DNA of 64,000 nucleotides, taken from NCBI GenBank assembly GCA_021432605.1, contig MU271150.1:620001-684000 (forward strand). Direction: 5' to 3'. The stretch comes from Coniochaeta sp. PMI_546. Lineage: Eukaryota > Ascomycota > Sordariomycetes > Coniochaetales > Coniochaetaceae. A program made the position numbers and the translations under genes. Every line of letters begins with the position of its first letter. Position 1 is the first letter of the stretch. Of the stretch, positions 55,163 to 64,000 are shown in pieces. The notes beneath the pieces are model-generated. The model was given only the letters and a program-made list of their open reading frames with translations. It did not search any database and was not told the origin of the DNA.

Positions 55163-55729
55163 TTAGGTATCGAACCACTCCAGGGGATCATCCTTGGTAA
55201 AGACGGCGCGGAACTTCAAGCCGCCGCCCGCCTCTTCCTTCTCCTCGGTATGAATGCAGTGCAACTTCGCCTCTTCGCCGGACCCGGGACTAAACAGGCG
55301 GATGTGGATGTAGGCCGGGCCCGACTCAGGCATGGCCGGCAGACGCACCTTGCCGAAGATGTGGATGCCGTAGGCCGAGGTGCCGACGCGGACCTCCTTC
55401 AGGTCGGCTTCGGTGAAGGAGGCTAGCTCTGAGTTGCTTAGGTGCGCTACGGCGGCGAAGTATTCTGGTTCGTGCTCTGCGGATTGCGTGTTAGAAAATC
55501 CAGCAGGTTAGTTGGAATGGAGTAGAGAAAAAGGTAGCAGCATACTGTCGTGCTCGTGGCGGAGGTGGACGAGCTGCTTCTTCAGCTCGTGCTCGATCTC
55601 CTTGAAAGCCTTGATGGATTCTTCCTTCGGCTCATGGGCAGGGCCCAATTTGACGGTCTCGGCGGTAGCCTTGGGGCAGTTGTCAACAAGCTATACTGGA
55701 GTGTTCGACAGCTCGATACAGCTTACCAT
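55163..55729 (-). CDS. small uncharacterised fungal protein
   Basis: Exons 55729-55727, 55669-55546 and 55476-55163 (introns 57 and 69 nt) give 146 residues. The first coding exon is the ATG alone, directly followed by a GTAAGC donor, and the second exon begins GCTACC, giving MATAETVKLGPAHEPKEES. The N-terminal third is a charged helix (AFKEIEHELKKQLVHLRHEH); the rest is beta-rich (VRVGTSAYGIHIFGKVRLP, GPAYIHIRLFSPGSGEEA, GLKFRAVFTKDDPLEWFDT). I do not recognise a family. No signal peptide or membrane helix. Convergent with MAK21 (about 180 bp between stops). Confidence 0.72.
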
Positions 55730-56477
55730 TCTCAGATTTGTGTCTGTTTGTGGGGGAGTTCTGATCGGTTTGAAAGATAGTTGTAGGTGGTCAATATCTC
55801 GTTGAGTTGATCCTTGGAACAGAAAGGGAGAATACGATGTACGAGGAGATGGGAATCTTTGATTTTAAGCAAGGTCCGGCAGGATTGTGACGCACTGAAC
55901 CATTGGAGCTCGTGATTCCTGCAACATACAGGTTTCAAGTTCAGACTGTCAAGTCTCGAAGCAGCCACTTGCACCATCGTATGATGAGGGGATCAATTAG
56001 ACCCTGGGTCCTGCAGTGCATGCACGTGCATACGCGGCCGTACCGCAGTACACGTACACGTAACAAACAGCTTTTATCTAGGTAACTGGGGCAAAGCCAT
56101 CCGTCTAAGTTTGGGGTAACGATGTCGGCTGTGACATCACACCTTGACCACACAGCCAATTGTTGATACTCTCACCTCTGCCTCACCTAGGTGAGCTTTG
56201 GACCACTCAGATGACGACGTATCAGCAGGGATGTGCCTGACTCGTCTCTTGCGCCGATAAGCAGTGCCGAGGCTCAAATAATTTCTTCACCGGCCACGGC
56301 GGCGTAACCACCGAGCCACCGACTATCTTTCAGTTCCAGTTCTAGTTCCGGGTCCACTGGAAGACTGCGTGCGCCCTGGAGGGCCCTGTTAATCCATGTT
56401 TAAGACGCAATTAGTCAGGTAGCGCTTTGTTCATATAAAAGAGACTTACACGCCCCAAGCCTGGGCAGCCCAACAAA
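55730..56477. promoter_or_regulatory. divergent upstream region
   Basis: About 0.75 kb between the small unknown gene and the thioesterase gene. A short palindrome CTCACCTAGGTGAG lies at 56183-56196. No gene recognised. Confidence 0.4.
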
Positions 56478-57403
56478 ATGAGCCCTCCACGTCTACTGCA
56501 CTCTATCCGGCCGCTTGTACGCCGTCCACTCTCGCTTCAGCAGTCGATTCTCATATCCAGACACACCCGGACACCGCTATCTCGCTCCCTCTTCACAGCA
56601 GCTGGTAAGTCCCTCTAATCGCGCTCCAACCTCAACCACATCTAACACACCCGATAGACACATCCCTCCCACAACCCAAACCCCCCCTCTACCGCCGCCT
56701 CCTCTCAACAACTACCCGGGCTCTCTTCTTCACAACCCTCGGCTTCATAATAGCCATGGCACCCGCCGCCTCCGCCCTGGACTCGATCCTCCACCCAGTC
56801 TCCGACGCCGAGTCCCTCGGAGTCTTCGTCCCCGAAGACCCCGAATCCCAGGAGATCGAGTCCCTCATAAACTCCCTCCCCCTCGCCCAATCCCTCCGCC
56901 AAAACCCAGACTTCACCGAGTCCCGCCCGCACATGAAGCTCCCCCCGGCCTGGCGAGCCCACAACCTCACGGCCGGCACCCTCCTCGGCCCGGGCCGCGT
57001 GACCGTCCCGCCCCTCGCCTTCGCCGAGGCCGGCGGCAAGTCCTACGTCCAGATCTTCCACGTCGGCAGCGACCTCTGCGGCCACGTGGGCATCGTGCAC
57101 GGCGGCTTCCTGGCCACCGTCCTCGACGAGGGCCTGGCAAGGTGCTGCTTCGCCGCCCTGCCCCACGGCATCGGGCTGACGGCGAAGCTGGAGATCAACT
57201 ACAAGGCCCCCGCCTACGCGGAGCAGGTCCTCGTGCTGCGGGCGACGACCACCAAGGTCGAGGGTCGCAAGGCCTGGGTCGAGGGTCACATCGAGACGTT
57301 GGCTAAGGAAGGAGAGGAGCCCACTGTGCTTGCTACCGCGAGCGCGCTTTATATCAGTCCCAAGGGGGCGGAGAAGATGGCCAAGGTGTATTCGGTGCAA
57401 TAG
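56478..57403 (+). CDS. mitochondrial HotDog-fold thioesterase (4HBT superfamily)
   Basis: Exons 56478-56604 and 56658-57403 (53-nt intron) give 290 residues. The N-terminus MSPPRLLHSIRPLVRRPLSL is rich in Arg, Leu and Ser with no acids, a probable mitochondrial presequence, and a hydrophobic segment (ALFFTTLGFIIAMAPAASAL) near 65 may anchor it. The HotDog domain at about 170-285 has the family signature GHVGIVHGGFLATVLDEGLA (HGG plus a downstream Asp/Glu) and GLTAKLEINYKAPAYAEQVL. Members hydrolyse acyl-CoA; the substrate here cannot be told. An ATG at 56756 would give a form lacking the presequence. Confidence 0.85.
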
Positions 57404-57765
57404 ATGGAGTTATTTCGGGGTTAGGCAAGCGTGTAATGAGCACGGTGTTGGTGGATAGATTTGAGCGCTTGTCGACAGATGACGGTGCTTTCTAGACTAT
57501 AGAGGAGATTTAATGGTTGCATGTCACATAGACACACGTCTAGCTCGATGGTATGAGTTTGGTTCGAGACGGCAGCATTTTCTAGATTACCGCCGGAAGC
57601 TATCGTGAACGATTTTGCGCAAAATGGTTGAGCGTCTCAGATGAGTGAATGAATGTTTATACAGCTCTAGTCTCAATTCTACAGCCGGGCGCGAAGCAGT
57701 CATCCGCCATACCTGTATATCTATAGTACAGCACGCCCTATGCATATCTCGCACCGCCAGTCCGT
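57404..57765. other. convergent 3' region
   Basis: About 0.36 kb between the thioesterase and PMR1 stops; nothing recognised. Confidence 0.5.
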
Positions 57766-60700
57766 TTAAACAGCCTGGCTATAGTTGCCGCCAAACCTCC
57801 TCCGTCCATACGTCACCCACTTCCGCAGCTCGTCCACCCAGAAGACCGTGCTGCAGAGCACCACTAGTCCCACCAGATCACCGAGCCCCAGCGCCTCGGT
57901 CTGGAACACCTCCTGCAGCCACGGAAAGTATATAACCAGCAGCTGGCCCGCCACGCTGAGCGACACGGCCCAGTTAAACAGCGTGTTGGAGAACAAGCCG
58001 ACTTCTCCCCTGAGCACAGACTTGGACTCAGACCGGCAGGTGAGCGCGTTGAACATGTCGAAGAAGACGAAGCAGGTGAACGTCATGGTCGTGTCGCGGC
58101 GCGTCACCATGCCGTCTTCCAGCATCTCGTGGGTATAGACCATCATCGTGCCGGCCATGATGATGAAGGCTGAGGTGAGGACGCGCTTGATCAAAGTCCG
58201 GGTCAGTACGGGGTCGTTCCGCTTCCGTGGGGGGCGGTTCATGACGTCTTTGTCGACTGCTTCTACGCCTAGTGATTGAGCGGGAGGGCCGTCCATGATG
58301 ATGTCTAAAGTTTGGTTAGCATACTACTCGAGGGTTTCATACAGAAGTTGAAGACAACTCACTGATCCAAAGAATCTGCATAGCATTCAGCGGAGACTTA
58401 AACCCCAAAGCAGTGCAGATCAAGACCAACGACAGCCCGGCCGCGCTCGTACTCAGCTGGAACGTGAGGAAGTTCTGTATATTATTGAAGATGCCCTTGC
58501 CCTCCTCGATGGCGTGCAGGATGGTCGAGAAGTCGTCGTCCGTAAGGATCATGTCCGCAGCCTCCTTGGCCACGTCGGTTCCATGCAGACCCATCGCGAT
58601 GCCGATATCCGCCTTCTTCAGCGCCGGCGCGTCGTTCACGCCGTCGCCAGTCATGGCCACGATGTCACCACGTGCCTGTAACGCCCTGACGATCTTCATT
58701 TTGTGGTCTGGGTTCGTCCGGGCAAAGATGGTCGTGTTCTGCATCGCCTGCGCCAAGTCCTCCTCCGACATGTGGTCGAGTTCATCTCCGCGTAGAACAG
58801 GGCGGACACTCACTTGGCTAGGACCATGTTCGCGAGCTGTCGGGATAGCCATGCCGAGCTGCTTGCCGATGGCGACGGCCGTCGTCTCGGCATCGCCCGT
58901 GATCATAATCACCTTGACGCCGCCGCGCATGAGTTTCCTAATCGAGCGCGCGACGCCAGGTCGAGGCGGGTCACTCATGCCAACCAGGCCGGCGAAGGTT
59001 AGGCCCTTATACAAGTCCTCGTGGCCGTGAGAGGCAGGGCTGTGGCTCTTTTCTCCAGACGGCGTGCCACTTCGAGGCATACCCGCTCGGTGCCTCGCTG
59101 ACTTCGAGACGGGCCCGCTGGCGAATGCCAACACACGCAGGCCTTGCGACGCCATCCGCTCGGCCGCTTGCAAGGCTTCTTGGCGGCGAGTAGAGTCCAT
59201 GACAAATTCTCGGCCATCTTTGGTCAGGTACGTGTCACAGACGTCAAGGATCCGGTCAATCGCGCCCTTCATGTAGGCGAACTCTTTCTCGCCCTTGGAG
59301 CCTTCGCTTCCGATCGTAACTCCCATCCATTTTCGCTCCGAGCTGAAAGGTGTCTCCGTGGAGCGGTGTCCTATGGATTCTCGGACGTCGTGCTCCTTGA
59401 ACCTGTCTAGAAGATCCAGCATGGCGACATCGGTAGGCTGGCCCACCCACCGAGTATATGTGGTTGGTTGATCGCGGCCTTGAGTAGAAGACAGAACTGC
59501 TCTGGTTGCGGCGCCGTTTTCAGTGTACTGGCGCGCAAGGCGTGCATTGTTAGCAATATTACCGATTCTCAGAATCCTTAGCGTAGCAGCGTCTGGCTTA
59601 GACTCCGTGGCCTCATCGTCCGAGTCGACATCGAAGGCATCATCAGTCCCGAAATACCACATCTTAGCTGTTGTCATGTGGTTCATCGTGAGCGTGCCAG
59701 TCTTGTCCGTGCAGACCACGTTCACCGAGCCCAATGTCTCGACTTTGGGCATCTTGCGCACGATCGCATTGTGTCGCGCCATGCGGTGGACTCCTAAGGC
59801 CAGGGTGACTGTGACTATGATAGGCAGACCCTCCGGAATGGCCGCTACAGCCAACGAAATGGAGATAGTGAATATTTCGAGCAATTTCTTCCCCTGAAGC
59901 CAACCTATGAGAGAGATGAGTCCTATTATGACGAACGACATCTTGCTCAATTGGGAGCCCAGCTCATCCATGGACAGCTGCAGAGGTGAGCGCGGGCTTT
60001 CCGTGCCCGAAACACTCGTCGCGATGGTGCCAAAGTGCGTGTTTCCGCCCGTTGCGAAGACAATGCCCTGCCCGTGTCCCGACTTGACCAACGTCCCCAT
60101 GTACGCGATGTTGCTTGTCCCCTCTTCCTTTTCATGACCTCCAGCCGTTCCATTTGCCGTGAAAGACGGACTCGGCAGCTGTAAGCTCGATCCATTTGCT
60201 GTGGTCCGTTGCCGGGCATCTGCTGTTATTCGGACCGGTTCGTTCTCCCCCGTCAGGTTCGAAGCGTCGATGGTCAGGTCCGCCGCCTTGGTAACGCGAA
60301 TGTCGGCAGGTATCCGGTCGCCGGTAGTAAATAAGACCAGGTCGCCAGGTACTAACTGAGCAGCCATGACTTTCGATGATGTGGCTTCCAGTATCTCCTC
60401 CGCCGGCGTCGCTGCGCCTGATTCGTCACTTCCCTCAAGCTGCCCCGTTGACGTAGCAGGCCAGCTCGGTGTGCGAGGTCCAGAAGACACCTTTGAGGGC
60501 TGGCTACGAACCAGATGCGCGTGATTAGGGACCAAGTGGTTGAGCGCCTCTATGGATTTCTCTGAGCGATACTCCTGCACAAATCCAACGGTAACGACGA
60601 TCGTAACCGCAACCGTGATGCTGACAGCATCATCAGTATTCCCAAGCAATATAGACGCCGTAGCTGAGGCGAGCAGCAAGAGTATCAAGGGTTCTCGAAA

Positions 60701-61082
60701 TTGCATTATAAATCGCAGCCATAGGGGCTCCGGTTCCTCGTGTGGAATCTCGTTTGGGCCAAAGTCTCGAAGTCTGGAAAGGGCTTCGGCAGGGGTGAGG
60801 CCATGGGTTAGCGACGTCTGAAGACGAGAGGCCGTCTCAGCAGGTGTCATGGACGAGTATTCATCGGCAACGCTCTATACAACACATTAGCCAAAGAAGA
60901 CATGCTGTTGGTGTTGACTGCGGCTTCCTTACTCTAGACTGCGCCGAGGTTGTTCGCATGGTGCCCGGAGACCTGGATTGGGACCGGTCCATCTCCTCGG
61001 GAGGAGCAAGCTGCGGCGCACTTGAGGCAGCATTGTAGAGAGGCAGCGATTCCTCGTTCGAACCGCGTGTAATTCGATCCAT
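57766..61082 (-). CDS. PMR1: Golgi Ca2+/Mn2+ P-type ATPase (SPCA/Pmr1)
   Basis: Pumps Ca2+ and Mn2+ into the Golgi for glycosylation and sorting. Exons 61082-60933, 60874-58363 and 58304-57766 (introns both 58 nt) give 1066 residues, longer than yeast Pmr1 (about 950). Motifs in order: [20 protein letters not shown] before M1; actuator TGENEPV near 256; PEGLP in M4; phosphorylation site [12 protein letters not shown] near 437; hinge [20 protein letters not shown] near 795; M6 [15 protein letters not shown], whose Asn and Asp fit SPCA-type single-site binding. The extra length lies in the N-terminus, a Ser/Pro-rich insert at the actuator start, an acidic insert after DKTGT and a basic Ser/His insert in the N/P region. 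Confidence 0.94.
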
Positions 61083-62453
61083 GTCGACAACAAGTTTGTA
61101 GGGCCAGCCGGCTTTAAGGCCCAGACACGGACGCCGGTGCAGTCATTCAGAGACGTTCCTTGAAGAGCATCAAATCCGCATCGTTTTCCCTCTTTGACCA
61201 AAAGGGATGCCTCAATTCGCGCAGGAATGACCGAACTAAACGAGTGATGTGTGGCGTGCTTAAGTGATGATGGTACAGAAAAGTTGTAGTTGGATGTGTT
61301 TTACGTCGTGTTGCTTGACTTTTCCTCTGGTCACATCTCAAACGTGTTAAATGCGCCGTGTCCTATGAAACAGGCGCGTTGGGGGTGCGTAATTGTACTC
61401 GCTAGTGCTGTGCTAAAGCTAACAACTAAAATTAACAGTGGACTACGCTCACTGTTCAGGGGGCAACAGCGTCGATTTTGCTGTAATAAGACACACTACA
61501 AATCGCGAACACTCGCAACCAACCGAGGGCTTTAAACATAGGAGCGAAAGAGATGCCAGACGAGCAGAACTGTGCACCTTGATCGCCTTGGCCTATCGAT
61601 GTCAATTGAAGCCCATTTCTGCTGCTTCTGGTGGACGTAAACCTTGTAAAATACCTTATTCACATAGCGTTACTGTACTTCAAACAACTGGATGCAACAG
61701 ACGACGTACCTACTGCGTACCTCTACTATGGTATGCATACGTACCTACACGTAGTACCTTAGTCGCGACAGACAGTCCAGAGAGGAGAAGAGACGTCACT
61801 TGCCAAGTGTAGAGTGGATATCGAAGTGGATCTGTCTGATTTCAACCGCAAGCGGCACGTGACAGGTATGCAAAGGGTCCACAGTAAAATGATTCCTTAG
61901 CGTGTGGCTGGTGAGCATTTCTCATCCAACCAGGACCCAGTAAAGTGACTCCCAGCCACCGGATTTTAGGACGCGGTAAAAAATGATAGAAGAAGCTCCC
62001 CACCGGCCTGGGCAGCGCTGATTTCTGTTTCGTAGCGCCGTTGCACCCACGTTCCTTGTCCTTGTTGTCGACCACAGACGCATTTCCCCCCCTCCTCCAT
62101 TTTACCACCACCACCACTCTCCCCGAGATACCACCTCGTCGCCGTCACCAGTTTGCTCTTAGGGACGCGACATTTGTGAATCGCGCCTGCATCTACGTAT
62201 AGCACGTCGATCTTGCTCCGGCAGCATTCGAATGCTGGTATATCCTCGCCATCCTTGTTCTTACGCGCCTCCTGAATCTTGACAACAACGCGCGACGTGT
62301 TTACCGGTGTCCACATACGATCCACCTTGCACCAAAGTCGCGTCGCATCGCTCGACATATACCTCCCTCCGCCAACACGGCTTGCTATTGTAGCTAATAT
62401 CAACTCGACATATTGCTAAACCATCATCGAGCTTCGTTCTCACCGTCGCCAGG
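61083..62453. promoter_or_regulatory. divergent PMR1/RAD21 upstream region
   Basis: About 1.4 kb. Contains scattered TACCT/AGGTA-like words near 61700-61760, and an ACGCGC at 62288-62293, about 165 bp before the RAD21 ATG. A 145-codon minus-strand frame at 62403-61966 lies across the likely RAD21 leader and has no motif; not called. Confidence 0.4.
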
Positions 62454-64000
62454 ATGTTCTGGTCCGGCACGCTCCTCAATGCCACCGGCCCTCTGGCCAA
62501 GGCATGGCTGTCGGCCAACATGGAGCGCAAGCTGTCCAAGACGCACATCTTGCAACATAACCTGCAGGACAGTGTCGACGCCATCATCACACCTAACCAA
62601 GCCCCGATGGCATTGCGATTGAGCGGTCAGCTCCTTCTGGGTGTCGTCCGTATCTACGGTCGCAAAGCACGCTACCTGCTTGACGACTGCAACGAAGCTC
62701 TGGTGAAGATAAAGATGGTGCGTCCACTTCTTCTCCTCAATCCTGCGCGCCCTTGCTAACTTTGTCTAGGCTTTCCGTTCATCTGGGAACCACGATATAC
62801 CCGCGAACCTGCACATCCAGAACAAGGAGGCTTTGATGCTACCGGATCGCATCACGCCATACGACAACCTGGATCTACTACCGCCTCCCGATGCTAGCTG
62901 GCTGTCCTCGCAGATCGAGGATGTCACCGCCACTCCTCTCGGACGCAAGGGCCGCGTTAGCAATCGCGACATTAACCTCCAAGAAGACTTCAACAACAGC
63001 CAGTTCCTCAACGATGATCTGCTAGGGAAGGACGACGAACTTGCTCTGGGAAACATGGACGATCTCGAACTTGACCTCGATTTCGGCATGGATCTCGACG
63101 AACCACCCACCAGACTTGCCAACACCACGATTGAAATGGGTCGAGATGCTCCTGCTGCAAGGCCAGTCGAGGATGACATGTTCAGCGAGCTTGGCATGCA
63201 AGGACCGAGTAAGGGGCGTGCTGAGCGAGAACCGTCGCTTGGTCTTGACCTCGACTTTGGCGACGGTATTCGCATCCATGATGAGGACGGAGATCTTCCA
63301 ATGGGCGATGACGACTTCAACTTCGACATCGGTGAACCTTCAGTCAACCCCGCTGCTGCCGCCCTGAAAGATCCCCGCGCCCGGATATCCGAGTCCCCCT
63401 TGTCAGATGTTGATGACGAGTTTGCACGAGAGGTCGAGATGGAGTACAGCCGAAACACGAATCAGGACATGTACGAGCCGGGTGAGGATACGACAACCAC
63501 GGTCATCGCTCCTCAACGACGCAAGAAGACAAAGTTGCTACAACCCGACGAGCAGACCATGCTCTCCAGCGCTCACATTAAGGAGCAACAAGCACGAAGA
63601 GACAACATACTTAAGCCGCAGTCATTCCTCTCTAGGGATCCATACGTCCTCGGCCTCCTGGGAATGCAGAAGAGCGGAGACTTCATCAACAACATCCTCC
63701 GCGAAGGCCGGAGCGCAACATGGGCGCCAGAGCTTAGAGGGCTCCTCTCCATCACCGCCATCCGACCACAGGATGCCACCGCTGACAGAAAGCGGAAACG
63801 CGACAGCGGCATCGCCGACATGGACAGCGACGAAGAGCAAGGACGTTCCCCTAAGTCCCCACGCCTCGATATCCCAGACGAAGACACCGTTCTCGCACCA
63901 GGCGGAGCCGGCCTGGGCAACAACAGCGTGGCCGAAGACGGCACCATCCTCGACATCCCCGCCGACGACGACCACATGATCAACATGGACGACGACGACC
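62454..64000 (+). CDS. RAD21: cohesin kleisin subunit Rad21/Scc1 (5' part)
   Basis: Kleisin that closes the Smc1-Smc3 ring in sister-chromatid cohesion. Exon 1 is 62454-62717, exon 2 runs from 62770 past the window end (52-nt intron, GTGCGT..TCTAG), so about 498 residues are visible and the C-terminal winged helix is missing. The N-terminal Rad21/Rec8 domain is unmistakable: MFWSGTLLNATGPLAKAWLS, THILQHNLQDSVDAIITPNQ, MALRLSGQLLLGVVRIYGRK. An acidic middle follows. TTIEMGRD at about 207-214 fits the separase consensus (S/T-x-E-x-G-R), with cleavage expected after Arg213. A second conserved block (DPYVLGLLGMQKSGDFINNI) is fungal. Confidence 0.94.

Noticed and set aside
61966-62403. 145-codon minus-strand frame in the RAD21 leader
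   Set aside because: Antisense to the expected 5' UTR, low-complexity Gly/Lys-rich stretches, no family match and no partner exons.

Overview
This window is nuclear DNA of a filamentous ascomycete (Pezizomycotina; a Sordariomycete is my best guess, but that is inference from gene content only). The evidence is dense, mostly single-copy eukaryotic genes on both strands, short introns (47-140 nt, mostly 50-70) with GT..AG ends and CTAAC/CTGAC-like branch sites, the fungal-specific genes palC and PIL1, a SUA5 gene, and a CorA-type Mnr2 transporter. I rebuilt splice models by hand; almost every one gives a coding length divisible by three and restores a continuous conserved protein. No transposon, retroelement, rRNA, tRNA or CRISPR array was recognised.

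Layout. 0-9 kb: the tail of an unidentified gene, a large OTT_1508-like (toxin-related fold) deaminase, a small DUF7053-like protein, an uncharacterised 162-codon reading frame directly in front of, and in frame with, a STE20/GCK-type kinase. 9-24 kb: SUA5 (tRNA t6A), RET3 (COPI zeta), MCM4, PIL1 (eisosome), Elongin A, NEDD8/RUB1, PHB2 and RNA15/CstF-64. 25-34 kb: Mnr2 Mg2+ transporter, a DUF3237 protein, palC and ALG6 sharing a promoter. 34-39 kb: gene-poor, with one membrane-anchored cupredoxin-like protein. 39-55 kb: NAS6 and PRP46 (divergent), ORC1, an uncharacterised protein, prefoldin 5, mitochondrial ProRS, MAK21/NOC1. 55-64 kb: a small unknown protein, a mitochondrial HotDog thioesterase, the PMR1 Ca2+/Mn2+ pump, and the 5' part of the cohesin gene RAD21 running off the window.

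The genes are mainly a housekeeping set rather than a cluster. Three S-phase/chromosome genes (MCM4, ORC1, RAD21) have ACGCG-type (MBF/MCB-like) sites upstream, and the palC/ALG6 promoter carries inverted PacC core sites. The least ordinary observations are: a coding-like acidic 64-codon frame that continues in register after the NEDD8 stop codon; an AUG-less, mitochondrial-presequence-like in-frame extension of SUA5; the OTT_1508-like deaminase; the in-frame tandem arrangement before the kinase; and several splicing oddities (14- and 26-nt microexons in NAS6, a GC-AG intron in prefoldin 5, a first coding exon consisting only of ATG).
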